Shown one piece after another: positions 51,143 to 61,310 of a DNA stretch of 64,000 bases. The translations under genes were made by a program, and so were the position numbers. The DNA comes from Gracilaria domingensis (lineage: Eukaryota; Rhodophyta; Florideophyceae; Gracilariales; Gracilariaceae), in NCBI GenBank assembly GCA_022539475.1, contig VCMS01000115.1, positions 91,436-155,435 of the forward strand. Direction: 5' to 3'. The stretch's first letter is position 1. The number at the start of each line of letters is the position of its first letter. The notes beneath the pieces were generated by a model, which saw only the letters and a program-made list of their open reading frames with translations, was not told the DNA's origin and did no database searches.

Positions 51143-52563
51143 TGTTGAATGTTGACCCTGTGCTGTCACTGAAAACCAAAAGTGCTGGGGAGCATGGGCT
51201 GTTTTGCAGGGTGCCGTTGGAAAAGCGCATATGCGCCTCTGCGCAAACTCAACGTGAAACGGGCTTGTGATTGGCTACTGCAAATGGTCGTATGCATTGT
51301 GGTTCGTACAAGTGTTGTGGCGCTAATGGGTTCTTTCCGGGGTACACGTGTGTAGCTAGTACACTGGGCATACTGTACATGATGCACAGGGTACACACGT
51401 ATGTACGTGGACATGTAGGACAGCTTCATGTGACTTTGGCACTATGGTGAAGAGTAGATGCGCTGTCAAGAGGTTTACACTGTGGTATTGTTGGTGACGT
51501 AGGACTTGGAGTGAGTTTGTGGTGACGTGTTGGTTGGTGAGCTTGTACGTAACTGTTATGGTGTGGTGTACGGACTACAGTGTGTTGGCACTATGTGAAT
51601 CTGTGCATGGTCATGGTTATGTGTAGGCACGTAACTTGAAGTGCACGGCTGTGCACCGTTGTGCGTTGTTGTGCTTTGTTGTTGTAAGCTGTCATGATAG
51701 TGTGGCAGTGTTACCATGTTATGTTAGAAGATGATTGGTAGTATTGAGTGTCTCTAGCTAGTGGTTTAGGTATTGCTTGGAGTTGGAGTTGTGCGATGGT
51801 TGCGCAAAGTAGTTCTATATAAGCGGTGACTCGAGCACCTCCAAGTAAATTCCGAGCCAGAGCTGGCGAACTTCCCTTCATTCCCCTATCCTTTCTTCAA
51901 CCTTCCCTTTCAGCTTCAACCTCTATCAGGTTATGGGCCCAGCCCCGCTGACCTCTGCCGTTATCGTTCCCTCTCGTCGCTGATTCTCGCCGCTCTCCCT
52001 CACCGCCGTTCATCCGCTTCGCTGTTTTCCCTTTCGTTCCCTTCTCCGTTGCGTCGGGTGTGTTGACCGTATCGTTGGTCGGTGTTGACTTTCTTCTTTC
52101 GGTCGTTCGTTCCTCCCTGAGGGCGTTTTGTTGGTGGTGGTTCGACGTTGACTTTCTATCGTGATTGTGTTTGGGCGCTCGTTGTTGCCCGTGTTGTCGA
52201 TCGCTATCCGCTTCGTTTGGTCTCCCTCTGTTATTATTGTTGGGATCCCCACGTCGTCTTTGTGGGTTCTGATCCGAGAGGTTGAGGACATTGTGTTGTT
52301 GAAGTCTGTGCACTTGTGTGTTGTGCTCAGCATTCGTTTCTGTTGAAGTCCGTGCACTGCGTGTGTGCTCGGCAGGTGTGGTGATCACTTGAGTTTCGGT
52401 GCGACGAGCGGTTGATCCGAGCAATCGGGGACGTTAGTCTGGCGGCTTGAACCAAAGCATTTGTTCCGTCTTGCGAGTTTCCCACCGGTCCTTAGGGGCA
52501 GATAACGGTGTCGGTCGAAAGACCTGGTATTCTTCGCGGGGGCATTTGTGGACGGGGTGCGGT
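51143..52563 (+). mobile_element. LTR1 copy c, PBS and truncated leader
   Basis: LTR 51143-51928 (starts TGTTGAATG, ends CTCTATCA), PBS 51929-51942, leader to about 52563. There it is abutted by the 3' LTR of Copia 1 in the opposite direction. No coding sequence; the long minus-strand frame at 51897-52424 is an accident of the leader. Confidence 0.7.
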
Positions 52564-53308
52564 TGATAGAGGTTGAAGCTGAAAGGGAAGGTTGAAGAAA
52601 GGATAGGGGAATGAAAGGAAGTTCGCCAGCTCTGGCTCGGAATTTACTTGGAGGCGCTCCAGTCACCGCTTATATAGAACTACTTTGCGCAACCATCGCA
52701 CAACTCCAACTCCAAGCAATACCTAAACCACTAGCTAGAGACACTCAATACTACCAATCATCTTCTAACATAACATGGTAACACTCCCACACTATCATGG
52801 CAGCTTACAACAACAAAGCACAACAGTGCACAACCGTGCACAACAACTTACGTGCCTACACTTAACCATGACCATGCACAGATTCACCTAGTGCCAACAC
52901 ACTGTAATCCCTACACGACACCATAACAGTTACGTACAAGCTCACCAACAACATTTCACCACAAACTCACTCCGAGTCCTACGTCACCAACAACACCACA
53001 CTGTAATCCTCTTGACACCACATCAACTCTTCACCATAGTGCCCAAGTTACACCAAGCTGTCCTACAAGTCCACGTACATACGTGTGTACTCTGTGCATC
53101 ATGTACAGTATGCCCAGTGTACTAGCTACACACGTGTACCCTGGAAACAACCCATAAGCGCCACAACACTTGTACCAACCACATTGCATATGACCATTTG
53201 CAGTAGCCAATCACAAGCCCGTTTCACGTTGAGTTTGCGCAGAGGCGCATATGCGCTTTTCCAACGGCACCCTCCAAAACAGCCCATGCTCCCCAGCACT
53301 TTTGGTTC

Positions 53309-53356
53309 TCAGTGACAGCACAGGGTCAACATCCAACACCCCCTCTCTGTCACTGA
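53309..53356 (-). other. Hairpin enclosing the polypurine tract/3' LTR junction of Copia 1
   Basis: On the minus strand TCAGTGACAG (53356-53347) is perfectly complementary to CTGTCACTGA (53318-53309). The 28-nt loop contains AGAGGGGG, the TGTTGG start of the LTR and the next ~14 nt. The stem's first arm lies three bases after the stop codon of the RT ORF; its second arm is inside U3. Confidence 0.75.
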
Positions 53357-53358
53357 CT

Positions 53359-55602
53359 TCAAACTTCTATGTGAATCACACCACCGGCTTCGCGGAACCT
53401 CTCGTGCTTCACTCGCGCAAGCGGCTTATTCAGCATGTCGGCAACCATGGAATCCGTCGGGCAGTAGAACAACACAATCGACTTGGCCTGCAGAGCTTCT
53501 CGAGTGAAGTGGAACCGAATTTCAATATGCTTGGTTCGCCTGTTCACCACTCCATTTCGAGCAAGGTCAATGCTGCCCTGGTTGTCAACATACATGGGAG
53601 TTAGTTCAACCAGCAGCTTTACAGACCCGTCTGCTTCCATGCCAATCACACTGCCAATGCCGTTCCAAAGTCGCCTAAGCCAGATCGCCTCCTTGGTGCC
53701 AGAGCACAAGCTCACGTACTCAGCCTCTGCACTCGACAGAGCAACTACCTCCTGTTGACGAGACGACCACGACACAGCACCACCGCACATCATGAACAAG
53801 TATCCACTAGTGGACTTGCGGTTGGCAACATCGCCAGCCCAGTCAGAGTCCACATAGCCGTGCAGTTGCAAATCGGTGCTGGAGCCATACGTAAACCAGA
53901 ACGTGGTAGTGCCATTGAGGTAGCGAAGAACACGCTTGACCGCCTTCCAGTGAGTGTTTCCCGGCTTCTCAACATACTTGGCCAGCTTAGCCACAGCATA
54001 TGAGATGTCCGGACGAGTTCCCACAGACAGATACATGAGGCAGCCAATCGCCTGACGATACGGTACATGCGTGAGCACTTCCTCCTCAACAGACAAGTCC
54101 ACACCGCACTCCATAAGAGTGTCAACGGGTTTCGACAGCTGCATGCCAAATCGCTCCACGACCTTGTTCGTGTACGCTGACTGAGTCAAGTACAGCTCTC
54201 GCTTGGTTCTGTCTCGATGGATTTCAAATCCAAGAACCATGCGAGCTTCTTTGAGGTCCTTCATGCGGAAACGACTTGACAGCTCTGCCTTCACACGTTC
54301 CACGGTTTTCATGCTCGGACTCGCAATCAGCAAGTCGTCAACATACAGAGCAATGATAACCAAGAAACTTAGTATGATCCCGGTGTAGACACACTCGTCT
54401 GCCTCATTCGGCTTGAGGTGCATTTCACCAACAAGGAAGGCGTATATCTTGGCGTGCCACTGTCTTGGTGCTTGTCTAAGCCCATAGATTGCTTTCTTCA
54501 GTCGGCACACCAAGTCCTCCTTTCCCTGCTGTGTGAATTCCATTGGCTGCTCCATGTACACTGTCTCGTCAAGGTCACCGTTCAGAAAGGCAGTCTTCAC
54601 ATCCATCTGGTGCAAGTGGAAGTCTCGTACGGCAGTCACTGACAGGATCATTCTGATGGATGTGAACTTCACCACAGGTGCATATGTCTCTGAGAAGTCC
54701 ACACCCTCGATCTGCAGGAAGCCTCTTGCAACTACACGAGCCTTGTAACGCACGGTGGGTTCACCAGATGACGATGCCTCATACTTCTGCACATATACCC
54801 ACTTGGACGAAATCACGTTGCTGTCTGCTGGCCTTGGCACTAGATCCCATGTGTCATGCTCCATCAATGACTCGTACTCACTCTTCATCGCCTTCTTCCA
54901 AGCTTCGGAATCAGGACGTGACACTGCGTCACCGTACGACGAAGGAGTATCATCACTGGCTGTAAGGAAAGCACTGGCACCACGCCACCACGAGGATGGC
55001 GTCTTTCTCTGACGTGTGGATCTACGAAGGGGCTGCGTCTCTGTCACTTCCGGCTCATCTTGTGGAACTGGTGTGGTGTGTTCATCCGTACTGGCATTCG
55101 TGGTACTCTCATGAGAAGCTGGTGCAGAAGGATCATCTTCAGAATGATCGGCGGATGTGTCGGAGGTTGACGCTTCAGCAGATACAGACTTGTCGACCAA
55201 GTCGATATCCGCATAGTCCTCGTCTTCAGAGTGCTCGTCACTTTCAGTTGCAGAGCACTCGTCAAACCTCACATCTCGTGACACAATCACCTTCTTCTTC
55301 TGGCTGTCCCACAACTTGTACCCGTAGGAGCCTGAAGTGTACCCAATGAAGATGGCCTCCACTGCACGCTCTTCCAACTTCTTCAACTTGTGATCAACCA
55401 CCTTGTACCAGCAACGGCTACCAAACACACGCAGAGTGCTCAGATCAGGCTTCTGTCCATGCCACAGCTCAAACGGCGTCACCTCACTCGGAAGCGCTTT
55501 GCAGGTCACTCTGTTGCGCACATACACAGAAACATTCAGAGCCTCAGCCCAAAAGCTTTTTGGCACATTTTTGTGATGCAACATTGACCTGACCAAGTCC
55601 AT
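53359..55602 (-). CDS. Copia 1 reverse transcriptase and RNase H
   Basis: Up to 747 residues. The first ~100 complete the integrase (VRNRVTCKALPSEVTPFELW). An acidic linker (SDEHSEDEDYADIDL) follows. The reverse transcriptase starts near residue 240 (WDLVPRPADSNVISSKWVY) and includes the catalytic YVDD (residues 420-423) and the KARVVARG block. RNase H lies in the C-terminal ~150 residues, with DWAGDVANRKSTSGYLF and SSAEAEYVSL. All catalytic motifs are present. The frame has no own start: the first ATG is inside the integrase, so in an active copy this would be translated as part of one polyprotein with the upstream ORF. Confidence 0.9.
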   Translation of the reverse strand: MDLVRSMLHHKNVPKSFWAEALNVSVYVRNRVTCKALPSEVTPFELWHGQKPDLSTLRVFGSRCWYKVVDHKLKKLEERAVEAIFIGYTSGSYGYKLWDSQKKKVIVSRDVRFDECSATESDEHSEDEDYADIDLVDKSVSAEASTSDTSADHSEDDPSAPASHESTTNASTDEHTTPVPQDEPEVTETQPLRRSTRQRKTPSSWWRGASAFLTASDDTPSSYGDAVSRPDSEAWKKAMKSEYESLMEHDTWDLVPRPADSNVISSKWVYVQKYEASSSGEPTVRYKARVVARGFLQIEGVDFSETYAPVVKFTSIRMILSVTAVRDFHLHQMDVKTAFLNGDLDETVYMEQPMEFTQQGKEDLVCRLKKAIYGLRQAPRQWHAKIYAFLVGEMHLKPNEADECVYTGIILSFLVIIALYVDDLLIASPSMKTVERVKAELSSRFRMKDLKEARMVLGFEIHRDRTKRELYLTQSAYTNKVVERFGMQLSKPVDTLMECGVDLSVEEEVLTHVPYRQAIGCLMYLSVGTRPDISYAVAKLAKYVEKPGNTHWKAVKRVLRYLNGTTTFWFTYGSSTDLQLHGYVDSDWAGDVANRKSTSGYLFMMCGGAVSWSSRQQEVVALSSAEAEYVSLCSGTKEAIWLRRLWNGIGSVIGMEADGSVKLLVELTPMYVDNQGSIDLARNGVVNRRTKHIEIRFHFTREALQAKSIVLFYCPTDSMVADMLNKPLARVKHERFREAGGVIHIEV

Positions 55603-57392
55603 GAGTGTGCGGTTGAACCTCTCGGCAAGCCCGTTCTGCTTGGATTATAAGGCACAGTTCGCTGATGCTCAATACCGTACTGCTCAAGCTTTTCGGAGAA
55701 CCGATTGGACAAGTACTCACCACCATTGTCAGTGCGTAATGCACGCAACACACTCTTGCGAGCGGTGATGGTTAACACTTTCCTGCCCATCTGGTTCTCC
55801 ACAAACCTGAGCCACTTGATGAACATCCGGAACACCTCATCCTTCGTCTTGAGCATGTACAAGAAGCAGTAGCGGCTGTGGTCATCGATGAATGTGACAA
55901 AGTAGTGCGAGCCTCCCAAGGACTTCACGTTCACTGGACCCGATATATCAGAGTGTACCAGGTCCAGTACGTGTTCAGCTCGTTCCCCCCCTTGCTTGGG
56001 AGTCGGAGCACGGGTTGCTTTGCCCACTACACAAGAGCCACACACATCCACCTTCTGAGCCACATCCACATTCAGACCTGACACAGCACCGTTTCGAGCC
56101 ATCTGCTTGATGCCTTGCACATTCACATGAGCCATTCGAGCATGCCAAAGAGACAAGTCTGACACAAGCGCACTGTCCGTATCCGTGAACTGATCTGCAG
56201 CAGTGCAAAGGTAGTACAGGTCTTTGACGCGGCGCCCAACGGCAACCACTTTTGACCCCTTGTACACACATACCTTTTCTTCGTCAAACACTACCGTGCA
56301 GCCCAGATCACAAATCTGTGACACAGACAACAAGTGGTACCGTAAGTTGGGCACGTGTACCACCTGCTTTAGCTTGCACTTACGCTTGAACCCTTCAACT
56401 GTCAGATCGAGCTCCACGCTTCCGTGACCAACAGACTGCAACTTGGAATCATTGCCGATACTCACACCCGACGACACCTTTGTCTCGTACGTTTGGAACA
56501 TTGAGTCATCATAAGGCATGTGTGCAGTAGCTCCAGAGTCAACAATCCAGTCACTGTTAGTGGCCTTGTCGGCACCATTCGCAATGAGGCATACAAAGTC
56601 AGAATCGCTGCCGCCCGTACCTTGCTCATCGTTGAGCGCGGTATGTACACTTGGGTGAGCAGCATCGATCTGATCCTTGTTAGCCCCATCACGTTGCTTT
56701 TTGAAACAGTTCTTCTGGATATGACCCTTTATGCCACAATAGTAACACACAACCGACTTCAATGACTTCCTACGAAACTGGCGTCCCAAGAGTGCAGCAT
56801 CAACACCGGACTCCTCCTTGGCACGATCACTCATACGCTGCTCTTCTTGCAATAGACGGCTCTTCACAAACTCCATAGTGAGTTGGCGATCTCCGATCGT
56901 GGTGTCAATTGCAACAATGAGGTGCTCAGAACGATCCGGAAGTCCACATAGAGCAGCCATAGCAATGTCCTCTTCTTCAACGTTGACGTCCATACTCTTG
57001 AGGTCGGAGGCCAAGTGCCGAACACGATTGATGAATTGCAACATCTTCTCGTCCTCGCGCATTTTGACAGAGTAGAAAGCACGTCTGGCGTTGATTCGGT
57101 TAAGAAGAGTCTTACGTTGAAACACATTGCAAATGGCCTTCCATGCGTCAGCAGCAGTCTCGATGTCTCGAATGTGATCCAAGTGCTCGTCGGCAAGCGT
57201 GAGTCCAATGATAGCTCTAGCCCTTTCGTCGCGGATTTGCCACTTTACCAGTTCCTCTTCATCCGTGGGTGCAGAAGTGGTGAGATGGTTCTTGAGGTCT
57301 TTCAGTGCAAGTACATACTGAATCTTCTGCTTCCAAGTATGGAAGTTATCATCACCCAACTTCTCGATCTTGAGCCCACTAAACGAGTCCAT
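55536..57392 (-). CDS. Copia 1 gag, protease and integrase (frame-shifted at its end)
   Basis: From the ATG at 57392 the 618-residue product has a UBN2-type gag (residues 1-200; KLGDDNFHTWKQKIQYVLAL), one CCHC knuckle (216-229, CYYCGIKGHIQKNC) and the aspartic protease motif DSGA (285-288). The integrase zinc finger is at 416-453 (WHARMAH..CGSCVVGK), with the catalytic core's first Asp at 481 (VHSD) and second at 554 (RTDNGGEY). The third acid would come about 35 residues later, but the frame changes at 55634-55642 before it, giving a nonsense tail. One missing base would account for it. The leader just upstream has a long AAC/CAA microsatellite (57466-57535). Confidence 0.9.
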   Translation of the reverse strand: MDSFSGLKIEKLGDDNFHTWKQKIQYVLALKDLKNHLTTSAPTDEEELVKWQIRDERARAIIGLTLADEHLDHIRDIETAADAWKAICNVFQRKTLLNRINARRAFYSVKMREDEKMLQFINRVRHLASDLKSMDVNVEEEDIAMAALCGLPDRSEHLIVAIDTTIGDRQLTMEFVKSRLLQEEQRMSDRAKEESGVDAALLGRQFRRKSLKSVVCYYCGIKGHIQKNCFKKQRDGANKDQIDAAHPSVHTALNDEQGTGGSDSDFVCLIANGADKATNSDWIVDSGATAHMPYDDSMFQTYETKVSSGVSIGNDSKLQSVGHGSVELDLTVEGFKRKCKLKQVVHVPNLRYHLLSVSQICDLGCTVVFDEEKVCVYKGSKVVAVGRRVKDLYYLCTAADQFTDTDSALVSDLSLWHARMAHVNVQGIKQMARNGAVSGLNVDVAQKVDVCGSCVVGKATRAPTPKQGGERAEHVLDLVHSDISGPVNVKSLGGSHYFVTFIDDHSRYCFLYMLKTKDEVFRMFIKWLRFVENQMGRKVLTITARKSVLRALRTDNGGEYLSNRFSEKLEQYGIEHQRTVPYNPSRTGLPRGSTAHSWTWSGQCCITKMCQKAFGLRL

Positions 57393-58636
57393 GATGTAAG
57401 AGAGGAACTGCAGCGAACCAGATAATGCGGTGGCAGACAGGCGGCAATAGCAAACGACAGCGGTAAACAACAACAGCAAACAACAACAACAAACAACAAC
57501 AAACAACAATAACAACAAACAACAACAACAATAAAGATGAATAGTCGGGTGCAAAAGGAACTAAGATTCCTGGTACCCTAGGGAGTCGGACCCCTGACCC
57601 CCGGAGACTCTCCGGGTAAGAAACGACTTCTGCAGTCTACCTCCTCCTGCGTTCTAGGAGAAGGTGCGTCGCTCTCGACGAGACTTCCAGAGGATGGTTA
57701 ATGACCGAAGATATGCCTTCACCAAGTAAAACCCTCTCTGGTCTCTTGCAAGAACTTGCGCGACCCTGAAACTGCAGGTACTATGACAAACCGAGGTACG
57801 CTTCTAGCAAGCAAACAATGAAGTTCACAAGCGGCCTGATCCTAAAAAGGAGGTCAGCCTACGACACGTCGCCTCCCCGCACCACCGAAGCAGTACGGAT
57901 CAAAAGCTCGTTTCAGTTTGCCTTCGCCACAGATCAAGAACCCAACACAAAGTCAGGTCAGCAACAATAAAGGTGGACCACCTCCTGTCCAGTGCAGTAC
58001 GTCACGGCACCCCGTCCACAAATGCCCCCGCGAAGAATACCAGGTCTTTCGACCGACACCGTTATCTGCCCCTAAGGACCGGTGGGAAACTCGCAAGACG
58101 GAACAAATGCTTTGGTTCAAGCCGCCAGACTAACGTCCCCGATTGCTCGGATCAACCGCTCGTCGCACCGAAACTCAAGTGATCACCACACCTGCCGAGC
58201 ACACACGCAGTGCACGGACTTCAACAGAAACGAATGCTGAGCACAACACACAAGTGCACAGACTTCAACAACACAAGGTCCTCAACCTCTCGGATCAGAA
58301 CCCACAAAGACGACGTGGGGATCCCAACAATAATAACAGAGGGAGACCAAACGAAGCGGATAGCGATCGACAACACGGGCAACAACGAGCGCCCAAACAC
58401 AATCACGATAGAAAGTCAACGTCGAACCACCACCAACAAAACGCCCTCAGGGAGGAACGAACGACCGAAAGAAGAAAGTCAACACCGACCAACGATACGG
58501 TCAACACACCCGACGCAACGGAGAAGGGAACGAAAGGGAAAACAGCGAAGCGGATGAACGGCGGTGAGGGAGAGCGGCGAGAATCAGCGGCGAGAGGGAA
58601 CGATAACGGCAGAGGTCAGCGGGGCTGGGCCCATAA
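57393..58636 (-). other. Copia 1 leader and primer-binding site
   Basis: The PBS (58636-58623, GGTTATGGGCCCAG on the minus strand) follows the 5' LTR. The ~1.2-kb leader is non-coding and ends in the AAC/CAA repeat before gag. The plus-strand frame at 58143-58670 lies antisense to it and is not considered a gene. Confidence 0.75.
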
Positions 58637-59289
58637 CCTGATAGAGGTTGAAGCTGAAAGGGAAGGTTGAAGAAAGGATAGGGGAATGAAGGGAAGTTCG
58701 CCAGCTCTGGCTCGGAATTTACTTGGAGGTGCTCGAGTCACCGCTTATATAGAACTACTTTGCGCAACCATCGCACAACTCCAACTCCAAGCAATACCTA
58801 AACCACTAGCTAGAGACACTCAATACTACCAATCATCTTCTAACATAACATGGTAACACTGCCACACTATCATGACAGCTTACAACAACAAAGCACAACA
58901 ACGCACAACAGTGCACAACCGTGCACATCAAGTTACGTGCCTACACATAACCATGACCATGCACAGATTCACATAGTGCCAACACACTGTAATCCGTACA
59001 CGCCACCATAACAGTTACGTACAAGCTCACCAACAACACGTCACCACAAACTCACTCCAAGTCCTACGTCACCAACAATACCACAGTGTAAACCTCTTGA
59101 CAGCGCATCTACTCTTCACCATAGTGCCAAAGTCACATGAAGCTGTCCTACATGTCCACGTACATACGTGTGTACCCTGTGCATCATGTACAGTATGCCC
59201 AGTGTACTAGCTACACACGTGTACCCCGGAAACAACCCATTAGCGCCACAACACTTGTACCAACCACAATGCATATGACCATTTGCAGT

Positions 59290-60196
59290 AGCTGGAAGTC
59301 AGCTGTCACGCATCAAGCAGCTGAGATTTGGAGTCAGAATGGTACCTTGTAGTGAAACCGAGATGATGTTGTTCTGTTTCGATACTAGCTGCTGTTGGTA
59401 TACTCAGTATGGTTGAACGTTTACGGCTACATTGGAATCTGTGTTGGATGTTGACCCTGTGCTGTCACTGAAACCAAAGTGCTGGGAGCATGGCTGTTTG
59501 GAGGTGCCGTTGGAAAAGCGCATATGCGCCTCTGCGCAAATCAACGTGAAACGGGCTTCTGATTGGCTACTGCAAATGGTCATATGCATTGTGGTTGTAC
59601 AAGTGTTGTGGCGCTAATGGGTTGTTCCGGGTACACGTGTGTAGCTAGTACACTGGGCATACTGTACATGATGCACAGGGTACACACGTATGTACGTGGA
59701 CATGTAGGACAGCTTGGTGACTTGGCACTATGGTGAAGAGTTGATGCGTGTCAAGAGGTTACAGTGTGGTGTTGTTGTGACGTAGGACTTGAGTGAGTTT
59801 GTGGTGAGTGTGTGGTGAGCTGTACGTAACTGTTATGGTGCGTGTAGGATTACAGTGTGTGGCACTATGTGAATCTGTGCATGGCATGGTTATGTGTAGG
59901 CACGTAACTTGTTGTGCACTGTTGTGAGTGTTGTGCTTTGTTGTTGTAAGCTGCATGATAGTTGGAGTGTTACCATGTTATGTTGAGATGATTGGTAGTA
60001 TTGAGTGTCTCTGCTAGTGGTTAGGATTGCTTGGAGTTGGAGTTGTGCGATGGTGCGAAGTAGTTCTATATAAGGGTGACTCGAGCACCTCCAAGTAAAT
60101 TCGAGCCAGAGCTGGCGAACTTCCCTTGCATCCCCCCATCCTTCCTCATGTCAACTTTCTGATCCAGCTATAACCTCTAACAGGTTATGGGCCCAG
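59290..60196 (+). mobile_element. 5' LTR of a non-autonomous copia relative, with PBS
   Basis: LTR sequence begins within an upstream extension (TGGAAGTCAGCTG.., 59290), then LTR1 proper from 59442 to 60182, then PBS 60183-60196. Compared with other copies it has lost single bases at many homopolymers. This is the left end of the element that contains the hairpin array. Confidence 0.7.
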
Positions 60197-61310
60197 CCCC
60201 GCTGACCTCTGCCGTTGTCGTTCGTCTTGAGGTTTCCCTTTCCGCCGCTCTCCCTCACCGCCGCCGTGTTGTTGAACGCCGTTGTTGATGTTTTCGATGT
60301 TTTTGCGTCGTGTTTCTTGTCGTTGACTGTTTGGTGGTGTTGTATTTCCCTTTTGGTTTGCGTTCCTCCCTGAGGGCGTTGTGGTGGTAGTGGTTCGACG
60401 TTGTTCTACTTTCGTGATTCTGTTTGGTTTCTCGTTCATTTTCGTTTTCGTCGATCGCTATCCGCTTTGTTGGTTTCTCGCCTCTGTTTTCGTTGTTGTG
60501 ATCCCCGTGTCGTGTTTGCGGGTTCTGATCCGAGGGGTTGAGTACCGTTGTCGTTGAAGTCTGTGCACTTGTGTGTTGTGCTCAGCATTCGTTTTTTCGT
60601 TGAAGTCCGGGCACTGCCTGTGTGCTCGGCATTTGTGGTGATCACTTGGGTTTCGGTGCGACGAGCGGTTGATCCGAGCAATCGGGGACGTTAGTCTGGC
60701 GGCTTGAACCAATTCGGACGCGCTGTCGAGCGGGCTCCCACCGGTCCTTCGGGGCAGATAACGGTGTCGGTCGGAAGACCTGGTAGTACCGCGAGTGCTG
60801 AAGTTGACGGGGTGCCGTGACGTACTGCATCGAACAGGGGTGGTTCACCTTTGTTGTGTGTGACCTGACTGTGTGTTGGGTTCTTGATCTGTTGGGAAGA
60901 CAAACTGAAACGAGCTTTTGATCCGTACTGCTGCGGTGGTGCGGGGAGGCGACGTGTCGTAGGCTGACCTCCTTTTCAGGATCAGGCCGCTTGTGAACTT
61001 GATTGTTTGCTTGCTGGAAGCGTACCTCGGTTTGTCATAGTACCTGCAGTATCAGGGTCGCGCAAGTTCTTGCAAGAGACCAGAGAGGGTTTAACTTGGT
61101 GAAGGCATATCTTTGGTCACTAACCATCCTCTGGACGTCTCGTAGAGAGCGACGCGCCTTCTCCTGGAACGCAGGAGGAGGTAGACAGAAGAAAGTCGTT
61201 TCCTACCCGGAGGGTCTCCGGGGGTCAGGGGTCCGACTCCCTAGGGTACCAGGAATCTTAGTTCCTTATGCACCCGATCGCTTGCAGTTTGTTGTTGTTA
61301 TGCTCGCTAC
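60197..61310 (+). other. Leader of the non-autonomous element
   Basis: Shares its sequence with the Copia 1 leader (inverted at 57540-58622) up to about 61280 (GGGTACCAGGAATCTTAGTTCC), including a GTT repeat instead of the long AAC/GTT tract. After that it diverges: where Copia 1 has gag, this element has the hairpin array. Confidence 0.65.

Larger units (their letters stand above)
52564..59289 (-). mobile_element. Nearly complete Ty1/copia-like element (Copia 1)
   Basis: The element reads on the minus strand: 5' LTR 59289-58637 (its first ~125 bp lost to a neighbouring element), PBS 58636-58623, leader 58622-57393, gag-protease-integrase 57392-55536, reverse transcriptase-RNase H 55602-53359, polypurine tract AGAGGGGG, 3' LTR 53338-52564. 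Gene order PR-INT-RT-RH identifies Ty1/copia (Pseudoviridae-type) rather than Ty3. One frame break near 55634-55642 separates the two ORFs; everything else looks intact. Confidence 0.9.

Noticed and set aside
58143-58670. 175-residue plus-strand protein (also seen inverted at 51897-52424)
   Set aside because: It lies antisense to the LTR-element leader and is conserved only because the leader is repeated; the composition is polar, low-complexity.
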